Shown piece after piece: positions 1 through 11,735 of a stretch of 64,000 bases of DNA. Positions within the stretch are counted from its first letter, which is position 1, and every line of letters begins with the position of its first letter. Both the position numbers and the translations under genes were made by a program. The notes beneath the pieces were generated by a model. It was not told where the DNA came from and did no database searches. It saw only the letters and a program-made list of their open reading frames with translations. Origin of the DNA: Argopecten irradians (Eukaryota > Mollusca > Bivalvia > Pectinida > Pectinidae); assembly GCF_041381155.1 (NCBI RefSeq), contig NC_091149.1:9998609-10062608 (forward strand), written 5' to 3'.

Positions 1-306
1 ATTAAGATGTACATGTACTTTTGAAAGATACTCATTCAAATTGTGTGGTCAGCATATGATTTGAAGCTTTGATTTGTCTGATTTTATGCCTCATTAACAG
101 ACAGGGTCATTTAAGGATGTACATGTACTAGGTCTAGGAGGTGGAGGAAAGCAGAGTACCCAGAGAAAAAAAAACACACAGCCCCAGTAGAAGCAATAGA
201 GTTGTTGTTTCTGTGTTAATGTAAACAATCAGCTATACACTTGCCTTTCACACAGTGTTACCAGTATTAATATTTAAGTTTTAAATTTAAATTAATTTAT
301 TTATTA

Positions 307-1605
307 GCTCACCTGGCCCAAAGGGCCGGTGAGCTTATGTCATGGCGCGGCGTCCGTCGTCCGTCGTCCGTCGTCCGTCGTCCGTCCGTCCGTCCGTCCG
401 TCCGTCGTCCGTCTGTCCGTCAACATTTGCTTTAAATCGCTACTAGTCATAGAGTTCTGCATGGATTTTAACCAAATTTGGCCAGAAACATCCTTGGGGG
501 GAGGGGAACAGAACTTGTATAAATATTGGCTCTGACCCCCCGGGGGCAGGAGGGGCGGGGCCCAATAGGTGAAATTGAGGTAAATTCTATAAATCGCTAC
601 CTGTCCTAGTGTTCTGCATGGATTGTAACCAAATTTGGCCAGAAACATCCTTGGGGGAAGGGGAACAGAACTTGTATAAATTTTGGCTCTGACCCCCCGG
701 GGACAGGAGGGGCGGGGCCCAATAAGGGAAATTGAGGTAAATCCTATAAATCGCTACTTGTCCTAGAGTTCTGCATGGATTGTAACCAAATTTGGCCAGA
801 AACATCCTTGGGGGAAGGAGAACAGAACTTGTATAAATTTTGGCTCTGACCCCCCGGGGACAGGAGGGGCGGGGCCCAATAGGGGAAATTTAGGTAAATC
901 CTATAAATTGCTACTTGTTCTAGAGTTCTGCATGGATTGTAACCAAATTTGGCCAGAAACATCCTAGGGGGAAGGGGAACAGAACTTGTATAAATTTTTG
1001 CTCTGACCCCCTGGGGACAGGAGGGGCGGGGCCCAATAGGGGAAATAGAGGTAAATCCTATAAATCGCTACTTGTCCTAGAGTTCTGCATGGATTGTAAC
1101 CAAATTTGGCCAGAAACATTCTTAGGGGAATAGGAACAGAACTTATATAAATTTTGGCTCTGACCCCCCGGGGGCAGGAGGGGCGGGCCCAATAGGGGAA
1201 ATAGAGGTAAATCCTATAAATCGCTACTTGTCCTAGAGTTCTGGATGGATTGAAACCAAATTTGGCCAGAAACATCCTTGGGGGAAGGAGAATAGAACTT
1301 ATATAAATTTTGGCTCTGACCCCCCGGGGGCAGGAGGGGCGGGCCCAATAGGGGAAATTTAGGTAAATCCTATAAATCGCTACTAGTCTTAGAGTTCTGC
1401 TTGGAGTTTAACCAAATTTGGCCCAGAAACATCCTTGGGGTTAACAGAATTCCTATAATTTTTGGCTCTGACCCCCTTGAGCAGAAAGAGTGGGGCCCAA
1501 TAGGGGAATTAGAGGTAAATATTCAAATTCCTTCAGAAAAGAAACAATGAACCTTACTAGGCATTACAAACCAGGTGAGCGATACAGGCCCTCTGGGCCT
1601 CTTGT
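307..1605. repeat. Dispersed element with 7 copies of a 156-157 bp tandem unit
   Basis: The conserved core ACCAAATTTGGCCAGAAACA recurs at 471, 628, 785, 942, 1099, 1255 and 1411, so the period is 156-157 bp. The element opens with TAGCTCACCTGGCCCAAAGG, a CCGTCGTC run (about 350-420), and closes with CCAGGTGAGCGATACAGGCC and CCTCTGGGCCTCTTG, which pair as imperfect inverted ends. Open frames on either strand are by-products of the repeat and carry no domain. It lies in the ARMC8 intron before the exon at 1749. The family name is not known to me; a non-autonomous transposon carrying an internal minisatellite is the best reading. Confidence 0.85.
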
Positions 1606-1748
1606 TTTTCATGTCAAAGATAATTGTTATAAGACCTTTGTACTCATTCATTATTTAAAATAACACAAACGTTCTAAGCATCTTAACATGTAAATAATTT
1701 TCATCTCATTAATAATTGATATATGATCTCCGTACATTTTCTTTGCAG

Positions 1749-4700
1749 CCTCGTACAACGGAGAATCTATATCATCTCTACTGGTCCGACTACTGAACAG
1801 AGACAAGACATCAGAGATGCAGATGGCGGCTGCCAAATGTCTGACGTATCTGTGTCGTGGAGGAGCTATCAGTCCTCAGGATCACATCATTATGTTAAAT
1901 GTACAGAGACTCCGATGGGGAAGGTCTATTATTTCAGTTAAAGGCCCACTACCTTTCCGGAGCAAAATTTATAGGTTTCTTAAAAACATTAATAACAATG
2001 GAAAATATATATCGATGGCCTAAGATGAGGTTACAACACCAAACATATGCAAGATTTCCTGTCTAATGTACGATAACAGTGGAGATTCATTTCGCTGTTT
2101 TGCCGTCTGGCGCAGTGATAGTCAACTACCGTGCGGCATTTAGGACGACGGCGGGAAACATAAAACGACCCGCGTTATGAAAATTAACATTTTATTTATT
2201 CTAATTAAACAGTTCCGAAGTGATGCTAAGTGTGATAGTAAACGTATAGTTAATAACTTCTGCGACTCTACAAAATTATTAATCTTGTTTTACATTCCTA
2301 TTTTAAAAATTAAAAGCCGTTTCGGAAAGGTAGTGGCCCTTTAATATTAATTACTGTTTTTGACTGTCTGTTGTTCTGATTGCAATGTAGTCCGCAAAAC
2401 CTGCCTATATTGTTACGCTTTTTTAATTTTTTTTTGCCTAATATATAGACTATATATTAGGCAAAAAAAAAAAAAATAAAAAAAAAAAAAAAAAAAAAAG
2501 CCTAATAATATAGGCAGGTTCAGTGGACTTACTGCAATGATGGAAGTAATTATCGTCTGATTTGTGAGAAAACAGGAGTAATGAAAAAAGAACTAAATTA
2601 GAAATTTTTCCCAGTAATTTAACGTCAAAAACTTATTAAGTTATGTATGTATGAAATCAAAGCCTAGCTAATGTATGATAAAATAGTATATGACATTTGG
2701 TTAAGATTGAAGCATTTTCAGACATGTATATCTTTTAGGAATTAAGCTAAAAATATTATATATGATTGAAGTATGGTCAAACATATTACATCTTATCTTA
2801 TTTAGCTATAGCTGGTACTGTGAAACAAAACTACAATACCACTCCGGAGAGGACATCACTAAGTTGGGATAACTTGTGTCCAATACCTGTTATCAATAAT
2901 TAATGACAATAAAATTATTAAAAATATGTTTAAAATCAAATTACTACCACAGCTATTAATAACTTAAGATATTTTGTAACAGTAATAAATCATTCAAAAG
3001 ACACATCAATATTAATCTGCTGCAGACAATGCCGACCTTGATTAGGATGTGTAAGAAGGATCGCACACTCGAGGAGAATGTAGAGGGAGCCGAGACGCTC
3101 GCTTTCCTTATAGAGGGCGATGCTCAACTCCAGCAGGTCGCATCTGTTTCCGATCACATCATCAAAACTCTGGCAGAATACATTCGCTACACTGACGTTC
3201 AGCAGATCAACACCAGGGCCATGCATAGAAAGGTAAATTCATATTGTCTAGAGATAAAGGGGGCTGCGATGGCCAAGTGGTTAAGATGTATTGACATATT
3301 AACACAAGCCCTCCACCTCTGGACAGCAAGTTTGAATCCCATGTGGGGCAGTTGCCAGGTACTGACCGCTGGTCAGTGGTTTTTCTCTGGGTACTCCAGC
3401 TTTCCTTCAGCAACAAACCTGGCACTACCTTAAATGACCCTGACTGTTAATATGTTAAACTAATAATACCAAACCAAACAGTCTAGAGCTATATTGTGTC
3501 TTACCTGTAATTATTGTGAGCTGCAGTGGTCTATAGTGGTAGGGCACTGGGCTAGTTGGCTAGTTATCAAAGGGTGGGTAACTGGGGGGCTTAGTGGTTG
3601 ATTATGGAGGTAATCTGTGGCCCAACGACCAAAGATTTTATGAAATCCTCAAGTTGAGACAATGACTTATGAAATATTTGAGACTACTACCTACTAGTAC
3701 CAATGTTGTATTATTTAATAAATGCTAACAATGTTAAGGGTTCTTTGAAGCCATAAAAAGTAGACTGTCAGATAAAAAGGGAAATGGAATTTTGGATATA
3801 TATGTACAATAGAACAATCTGTGTGTAGTCTGACAGTAATATTGTCTTCTTAACAGGCTCAGGACACAAACTGGAGCAATGAACTGAAACAAGCAGCTTT
3901 CAAGGCATTTGCATCACTAGGGGCCAATGATGAGGAGATCAGGAAAAAGGTATAACTAGTCATGAATATCTTGTTTAAATGTATACCAATGTGTATCTAT
4001 GCATTGTTGTATTAACTAGATAATCATGTCTCATTTTACTTGAAAATTTTGACCCACAAAAGTAACGGGCTGTACAATAATATGTATGGAGAACAGGATG
4101 GACCATACATTATAGGACTAATTCATGTACCTGATAACGCTTGTGCTGGACTAGTTTATCCAGTGGTGACGGAACGTAACTCTTTGTAATCTTCCCGCTG
4201 AAATGACGTTATCCCGCGATAACGTCATTTGACATCATTACATCACCAATAGAAACAATAGTCCCGCAAAAACGTTATTGGGTATCACATGGTACATGGA
4301 TGAGTCCCATTAGAATTAGACTTAAAGTAATTAGATCTCCACTATGTATTAAGATACACTGCAAAGTAATTAGATCTCCACTATGTATTTAGATACACTG
4401 CAATACAAGATCTAACAACTCCCAGTTCTGGTTCACCTCAGTATAACCTCTATGGTTAGCCAATCAGGGTGTCGCCTATGAAATCTTCAATTCTTTTGAA
4501 AGTATAATGACTACCAGAACATTTCAAGAAGTTTCGATTCTAGGCCAAGGGTCATGTTGAAATGACCCCGAACAGATAGTTGTTAGGGTCTGTATTGGTC
4601 AGAATCGTGTTGTAGTGGAGCAGAATTACAAAATCTAATTTGAATTAGACTGAATTATTTACTAATTGGTTAACAACAGATAATAGAGACTGAGAACCTG

Positions 4701-7700
4701 ATGGACCACATCATCGTGGGTGTGAGTAGTGAGGACATGAAGGTCAAGGGAGCGGCTATCCGGTGTCTACACAGCATGTCACGGTCAGTCCAACAGCTCC
4801 GGACAACCTTCCAGGACCACTCTGTCTGGAAACCCCTCATGTCGGTATGTTTTCTATGACAACCCCCTATATTTTATCATATTATTACATTACAAGTGTG
4901 CTAAGGCTCTCATACTTTATGAACACGTCTCCAAAGGATAAAAAAGATTTTTCTGGGTCAAAGGTCAAAGATCAATGTCACCATAATGATAGCTAAAACC
5001 AGTAATTAAATTATGTGATAAAATCAAAATTAATGTTCTTTGCAATGTTTTACAGCATTTTGTGATAATATGTGACTAAGACCTAACCTGCTAGTCTGTC
5101 TGTCTCAGCAGATAATGCAGCACTGTCCAGAACACCTGGTGGGCGTGGCCTCCTCGACCATGTGTAACCTACTGCTCGAGTTCTCACCTGGTAAAGAGGT
5201 AAATACAACATATACCTGTATATTTTACTGACCTCCTCGACCATGTGTAACCTACTGCTCGAATTCTCACCTGGTAAACAGGTAAGTACAACATATACCT
5301 GTATATTTTACTGACCTCCTCGACCATGTGTAACCTACTGCTCGAATTCTCACCTGGTAAACAGGTAAGTACAACATATACCTGTGTATCTTACTGACCC
5401 ACTCGACCATGTGTAACCTACTGTTTGAGTTCTCACCTGGTAAAGAGGTAAATACAACATATACCTGTATATCTTACTGACCTCCTTGACCATGTGTAAC
5501 CTACTGTTTGAGTTCTCACCTGGTAAAGAGGTAAATACAACATATACCTGTATATCTTACTGACCTCCTTGACCATGTGTAACCTACTGTTTGAGTTCTC
5601 ACCTGGTAAAGAGGTAAATACAACATATACCTGTATATCTTACTGACCTCCTCGACCATATGTAACCTACTGTTTGAGTTCTCACCTGGTAAAGAGGTAA
5701 ATACAACATATACCTGTATATCTTACTGACTTCCTCGACCATGTGTAACCTACTGCTCGAATTCTCACCTGGTAAACAGGTAAGTACAACATATACCTGT
5801 GTATCTTACTGACCTCCCCGACCATGTGTAACCTACTGCTCGAATTCTCACCTGGTAAAGAGGTAAGTACAACATATACCTGTGTATCTTACTGACCTTC
5901 TTGACCATGTGTAACCTACTGCTCGAGTTCTCACCTGGTAAAGAAGTAAATACAACATATACCTGTGTATCTTACTGACCTCCCCGACCATGTGTAAGCT
6001 ACTGTTTGAGTTTTCACCTGATAAAGAAGTTAATATTCCTTTATTTGTATGCATAACAGATAATACCTGACAATTTTGTTACTTGATTAATATTATAAGA
6101 CTCTTTCATATGTGGATATGAAGGATAGGGATATTCTACCCGAGGGTCACAAAATGTAGTAAAACCCAAAGCTTGACAAGGGATTTGTAACATTTTGTGA
6201 TCCCGAGGGTAGAATATCCCTATCCTTCATATCCACATATGAAAGAGTACTTTCCTTTCATACCTCGACGCTTTATTGCAATTTTACAACTATAATATAC
6301 CGCCATGTTGAAATAAATTTGAAGAAATCTACAACTGAAAGTCAATTTTCCATACATGAAAAATTCCGATATTTTTATAGTAAAACCAGTCAAGTTTTTG
6401 ATAAAAATGTTGAAATTTAATTTTACCGAGGAAATAGAAATTTTGTCGACGCCGTAATGTCATAGAAATTTTGTCAACGCCGTAATGTCACGAGGCTTTA
6501 ATGCATGGGTAGCAATACAATACAGCCTCAGGCGGCATGAGTGTATTGCCCTAGACCAGCCAGTATCACACCCGTAGGTATGAAAGAAAATAAATTAATC
6601 ATGGTTATTTTGTGAAATTATATAGGTCAAGGAAATGTAATATTCTCTTAATAATGAAATATTTTTGAAAAAAGTAAAAATGTTTTTTTTCCCAAACAAA
6701 TAAGGTAATCCAATAATTAAAGCTGTTTTCATATACAAATTTACCAATTGATATTGATGTTTCTGATATTACTAGCTCAACAATTGTTTAAAAGTATCTA
6801 ACCATACTTTTCCAGTCTATACTAGAGTCTGGAGCCATCGAAATCCTTGTTGGACTGACCACTCGAGTGGAGCCAGAGTTACGTCTAAATGGAATATGGG
6901 GTCTCATGGTATGTTTTAATAATATCGCAGATGAAACAGTTCAGAAAATTAAAATACATATTCAGATATGAATAAGTAGTAAAGTGTTTGATCCAATAAG
7001 TGCCAAATCCATATAAGCCGCCCTCCCCTGTTTTAGGCTTCAATTTTAATTGCCCAGACATAAAAAACAACCAAAACTGTACAGGTTTGCAATAATTTTG
7101 TCTTATTACGCACCTTTTCAATTTTTTTTTTCAATTTTCTGAGCGTTATTGGGTCAAATACGGTATATTATTACCAAGGTTTTGAGATACCAAAATAATG
7201 CTTGCTTAGTACAATTTACCGTTAATTAGTTGGACATTCCTGTGTATTATGACGTCATAAAATTCACTTCAAATTTGTCATCACAATCACAGAAAAGGTA
7301 GGACAAATCAAAGGTAAATCGTACTAAACCCACATTGTTTTTGAATCTCATATTTTCTGCAATGTCATTTTGAAGGATTATAAAATCTTTTGATTTGAAA
7401 AATTATTCCAAAATGACTTTAAGGAATTTTGTATTTTTGTAATAGAACATGGCGTTCCAGGCTGAACACAAGGTGAAGACACAGATTATAGAATCCGTAG
7501 GAATAGAACAACTGTTCCGGCTTCTCTCCGACCAGGATCCAAATATCCTAATGAAGACGCTAGGACTCATACGAAACCTCCTCTCAAACAAACCGGTAAC
7601 GTTAAGTTTTCATGATACTCATCATACGAATTCTCCTCTCAAACAAACAGATAACGTTAAGTTTTCATGATACTCATCATACGAATTCTCCTCTCAAACA

Positions 7701-10482
7701 AACCTTGCAATTTTGAATTTTCAATCTCAATGTTTGATACAATTATATTGATTTTTCTAAATTTCTATTTGGTTCTTCTATATCTATCTGATTTTTAGGT
7801 CAATTGGCAGGATGATTGTAACTGAACTTGGTCATAAATGTCCTAGGGTAACAAATTTTGTATACCCTGGCTTTCCTCCACCAACAAACCTGGCACATCT
7901 TTACATGACACTGGCTGTTGATAGGACGTTAAACTAATAAAAGAAAACGTTAAAGAAAAACAAAATAAGAATCCAAATCATACAGGTAAAAGCAATGCAT
8001 ATGATTCTTTACTGTAATTTGAAAATGTTTATTTATAAACTCTGAATTCGTGATTTCAGCACATAGACAGTATAATGAGTGGGTATGGAACCCAGATCAT
8101 GCAGGCCGCCGTGTTTATACTCGAGGGAGACCACACAGCTGATATCAAAGAACAGGTAAAAACAAAAACATTTAAATTGCAATAATGACATCTTGGTCGA
8201 ACATAATTTGGTTTTAATAGATATGTGTTAGTTTTAGAATGCCATGGCTTTTATTATTCATGGCAGGAGCATATTGATAATACAAATTTTGTTTATTATA
8301 CTGTATTAATGAACTTATTTTAGCAGTACAGTAAAACACAGTTATAACAAACCTCTGAGGACCACAAAAATCCCTCTATTACTAGCATAGCTCGTTATAC
8401 CCATAGATATAGGAATAGAGAACAGAGAGAACAGAGAAATTACTACGCTATAATAATCATTTCTTTGTAAGCATATCATATTTGTTTTAAATGTGTTTTA
8501 CTGTAGTTTGATTTAAGCGCTTTTTGCACTGTATATAAAATGCTAATTCATGTATAGCACTACATTATGTAAAAGAGGGTGTTTCTGGTATTAAAACGCT
8601 CAATTGTGCTGATTTATATCCTCACTCATAAATCATCCTGCACTAAAATAAGTATATTACAGTTTGAAAATGCCCGAGTTTCCTCTTAGCATATCACTAA
8701 GATATTATATAATATTTATATTCCTCTGACAACAAGACTTTAATTAGTGTACCGGATAATAGTTTTACTGATCATTTATATTTTGTCCAGACCCTGTGCA
8801 TTCTAACAAATGTTGCCGATGGTGACCAGGCGAGGGACTACATCATCGGGAATGAGGACGTCCTTAAAAAATTAACAACCTATATGGTAAACACTTATTT
8901 TTTATATACCTAAGTTAATCAGGTGGTACAGTCATGCTGGTCAGTGGCCAATTCTCGCCAAATACCAATTATCACCATCACTTCTGGATCACGAGTTCGA
9001 ATCTGACTTGGGGCAGTTGCCTGGTACTGACTGTTGGTTGGTGGTTTTTTCTGCAGGTACTCAGGCTTTCCTCCACCAACAAACCTGCACGTTTTTACTT
9101 GACCCTGACTGTTGATAGGACATTAACCTAATAAACCCAAACCAATATTCACTCTTATCTACTTGATCATGAATATTGATTGAAATGGATTTTGTATCAG
9201 CCATTTCAGAACCCAGAAACTTGTTTCTTATTTCCAGGTCCATACCAATGTTAAACTTCAAATAGCGGCCACGACCTGTATATCCAATCTAGTGTGGAAT
9301 GAAGAGGAAGGTAAGCTTTGTATTTCTTGTGTTCATTCATTTTACTCAGCACATGACCAAAGTAGTTACTTTATAATTTTTTTTTGCTTGTAAAATACAG
9401 CTTTAGATTGAGTTTTTGAGTTTTGACTTTTTAAACCTAAAGGAAAAAAAAAAACATGTAAAGAGGATAAAAATGTGATGTAATTTTGTACTAATTATGA
9501 AAACAATTATTTATTTTATTGGTTTTTTTTTTTTCTTAATAAATAAATTATGTTAAAGAGGTCTAACTGTTCCTAACAATAAATGAAACATCTGAGTTTG
9601 TTTATTTTGCAAAATTTTTTTTTTTTTTTTGCATTAGTCATTGCCATTCTCCGAATATTCTATTTTGATAAGTAAATCGTTGAGTGTGCTAAATTGAAAT
9701 TATGAAGGGGAGATAATTCCAAAAGGAAGATAAGATTTTCAAAGGGTTCTGTCAGGACAATTAACTTTTGAGAGAAATATCAAAGATTCCCAGGAAATAT
9801 GCTTTTTATTATATTCATTTGGCCATTCATGATGATAATAGAAAATGTTTTTGTGGAAAAATTATGTAAAATAAAAATGTTAATGCTACTTTCGTAACAT
9901 TTAGTTTTTTTCATTTGTAACGATTTTATTCTATTCCCATTGTAGGTGCCTACAAACGACAGCAGAAGCTTAAAGATTTAGGCGTTTTAAAACTTTTACA
10001 ACAATTATTGAATACAACAGATGCAACCCTTTTTGAAAAGTATGTATTCACTGAACTTAATACTACACTGTATGTTTGAATAACATGTATATTTATTAGT
10101 GGTGTCAAAACATATCATTTTAGCCATATTCATTGTAAATTTATCAGAATCAAACAAATAGTCTATGTTGTTATTATAATAAATATGCTATAGGTGGTTA
10201 TTTTCACAGAGATGATATTTTTGTGGGAGATCCTTCAATAAAGGGAGGTGGTTATTTTCACAGAGATGATATTTTTGTGGGAGATCCTTCAATAAAGGTT
10301 AACCATGGAAACGTAGCGTAATGGAGGAAGATTTGGTTGCCAACGTATCAGCTGTAGGGGGTTATTTGTGTGGCTTACAGTTTTAGTTCTTTTATCAATT
10401 TACACTTTCTGATATTATAATAATACTGTATACTCTTTTGTTCTGTTTCAGAGTTAAAACGACGTTACATCAGTTCACATGA
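1749..10482 (+). CDS. ARMC8: ARMC8, 3' part (12 coding exons to the stop)
   Basis: Armadillo-repeat protein 8 is a scaffold subunit of the CTLH/GID E3 ubiquitin ligase. Coding exons: 1749-1900, 3026-3232, 3857-3949, 4680-4844, 5112-5198, 6816-6908, 7446-7595, 8060-8155, 8791-8886, 9238-9310, 9946-10039, 10452-10482 (TGA at 10480). All have GT-AG borders and the phases join without a break, giving about 445 residues of helical armadillo repeats. Stretches such as [58 protein letters not shown] and [11 protein letters not shown] align with vertebrate ARMC8 almost without gaps. The first exon enters needing one base from an upstream exon, so the model is open at its 5' end. The N-terminal exons are not upstream here; they lie on the other strand at 33016-35379. 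The exons at 5112 and 7446 have tandem copies of their 3' ends in the following introns. Confidence 0.93.
1938..2344. mobile_element. MITE family D, TTAA-bounded, copy 1
   Basis: A 407 bp element with terminal inverted repeats (TTAAAGGCCCACTACCTTTC at the left, its complement at the right ending in TTTAA). It matches the copy at 14713-15118 over its full length. The TTAA ends suggest a piggyBac-type non-autonomous element. It lies only 37 bp after the end of the ARMC8 exon at 1749-1900. No coding potential. Confidence 0.8.
2388..2532. mobile_element. MITE family E, small foldback with poly(A/T) core, copy 1
   Basis: Terminal inverted repeats of the type TAGTCCGCAAAACCTGCC ... GGCAGGTTCAGTGGACTTA flank an AT-only core that also contains an internal palindrome. 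A second copy is at 55998-56119. Intronic in ARMC8. Confidence 0.7.
3258..3475 (+). mobile_element. tRNA-derived SINE
   Basis: A tRNA-like head with an A-box-like GATGGCCAAGTGGTTAAGA and a B-box-like AGTTTGAATCCC is followed by the conserved body with TTTTCTCTGGGTACTCCAG and a 3' end reading GACCCTGACTGTTAATATG. Related pieces are at 60-165 (reverse), 7850-7950, 8922-9145 and 11430-11560. Intronic in ARMC8, 25 bp after the donor of the exon ending at 3232. Confidence 0.75.
5150..6045 (+). repeat. 83-bp minisatellite that copies an ARMC8 exon end and its splice donor, 11 units
   Basis: The string CCATGTGTAA (with small changes) recurs at 5158, 5241, 5324, 5407, 5490, 5573, 5656, 5739, 5822, 5905 and 5988, an exact 83 bp period. 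The first unit is the real 3' end of the ARMC8 exon 5112-5198. Most later units keep the coding end plus a GT donor. Units at 5241, 5324 and 5739 have CAG|GTAAGT, closer to the consensus donor than the real GAG|GTAAAT. Reading past the real donor meets an in-frame TGA after ten codons. No unit carries an obvious acceptor. Confidence 0.95.
6096..6590. mobile_element. Foldback element family F, copy 1
   Basis: A long hairpin (about 6099-6155 pairing with 6198-6250; arm includes CATATGTGGATATGAAGGAT) is followed by a further inverted segment ending near GGTATGAAAG. A close relative lies at 21340-21720. No coding capacity. In the ARMC8 intron after the 83-bp array. Confidence 0.75.
6985..7168. 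mobile_element. MITE family B (GACCCAATAAGCGCC ends), copy in ARMC8 intron
   Basis: Short element whose right end reads TATTGGGTCAAATACGGTA and left end is the complement. It contains a conserved GCTTCAATTTTAATTGCC segment. Family members with the same ends and core occur at 10768-10953, 12500-12673, 17238-17435, 18427-19043 (interrupted), 27395-27573 and 31058-31258. Confidence 0.7.
7571..7711 (+). repeat. 55-bp repeat copying the end of an ARMC8 exon, about 2.6 units
   Basis: The motif ACGAA followed by CTCCTCTCAAACAAAC occurs at 7571 (inside the exon 7446-7595), 7626 and 7681, spaced exactly 55 bp. The real donor is CCG|GTAACG. In the second unit the GT has become AT, and the third ends before the donor, so the copies look unable to splice. 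Confidence 0.85.
8922..9145 (+). mobile_element. tRNA-derived SINE, second copy in ARMC8
   Basis: B-box-like GAGTTCGAATCTGACTT, then GGGGCAGTTGCCTGGTACTG and a 3' end with GACCCTGACTGTTGATAGG and TTAACCTAATAAACCC. Same family as 3258-3475. It lies 35 bp after the exon 8791-8886. Confidence 0.7.
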
Positions 10483-11735
10483 CTAGAATACTGTGTTTAC
10501 GAGGAGGTGTATATTTGAGGACTTCAGTTATTAACAAAATAATTATTGACCTCAATTATTGACGATACAATTATGCACTTCATTTATAGACAATATTATA
10601 ATTATTAATGTTTACACTGAAGTGCTGTACACTTGTTCATAAAATTGTTTTATTAGAGAGAGAAAAAAATTGTAATTCATAACAAGTGGTTTGATAACTT
10701 AAAAGTGTTGTTACGGTATAGGCCTATTGATACAGATGGTTTATTATCAATTGGTAAATACTGTATTTGATCCAATAAACTCCTGCCCAGAGTGCTTAAA
10801 AATTATAAAATGAGTGATGCTTAATGGGGCTAACTTGAGAAACCTTCAGATTGTTTTAAAGTTTCAATAGTTTCAGACTGTATTGGAATTGTGGCCTCCA
10901 TAAATGGGAGGGGCACTTTGGGACAGGGGCTTTAATTGGGTCAAATATGGTACTGTTACAGTATTACATGGATATGTTGTGTCAAGTTTTTTTTTTACTC
11001 TGGAAGTGAAAAATGTACAGCTATTAGATTATATCTAAATGCTATAAATGTTGGATCAAGTTAATAGTGATACATGGTTAATGTTGTTTGACATTTTTGT
11101 TCTGGTATATATATTGTCAGAAGAGCAACTTTATAAATTTGATTTTGTTTACTTCTAATGATTTATTATATCAATTGAACTAGCTGTGATACAGTTAAAG
11201 CTCCTTCAACTTTTTGTTGAAAACATTTAAAACTTGAAAGTGTAATTTATTAAGAGTTATCATGTTAGTGTAAGAAAAGTGGTTCCTGTTGGCAGACCAA
11301 CTATTTTCAAGACAAATTCATGTTTGTCGACACAATTACACTGCATAAGGTTTCCAAACAATTCTATACCACGAACAGCTATTAGTTCTCGATCCATATC
11401 TGAGTTACAAGTTTTAAACCTATGGTAGTTGGTTTGTGGTGTTTCACTGGGTACTCCAGCTCACATTCGCTCGATCTTTTAATCTGGTAATATGCCCCTA
11501 AATGACCTTGGCTTTTAATAGAAATATGTAGCTTCACTTTCAGTCTATCTGTCAGGATTATCGAACCCGAGAACAATGAAAACTAAATTGTTCCATATAT
11601 ATATATATATATATATTGGTATGTGAAGTGTGTAAACCCTTCAGGCTTATTACGGACAAAGAAATATTGTTATAATTGTTAGGTGTATGTCTTAAAACAA
11701 AAGTACTGATAAATAAATTGGATTAAAACATGTGC
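10483..11735 (+). other. Probable ARMC8 3' UTR, with poly(A) signal
   Basis: After the stop at 10480-10482 there is no further ARMC8 coding sequence. An AATAAA at 11712-11717, followed within about 20 bases by a GT/T-rich stretch (TGTGCTGTGATTTCTGTTTT), is a good candidate cleavage signal. The interval holds a MITE family B copy (10768-10953) and a reverse SINE fragment (about 11430-11560). The UTR limit is inferred, not seen in a transcript. Confidence 0.5.

Noticed and set aside
340..1275. Minus-strand frames with repeated MFLAKFGYNPCRTLG
   Set aside because: By-products of the 157-bp tandem unit; no domain, and the frame depends on the repeat period.
5150..6045. Eleven extra coding exons for ARMC8
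   Set aside because: The units have donors but no acceptors, and the 83-bp period does not keep the frame; the protein needs only the first copy.
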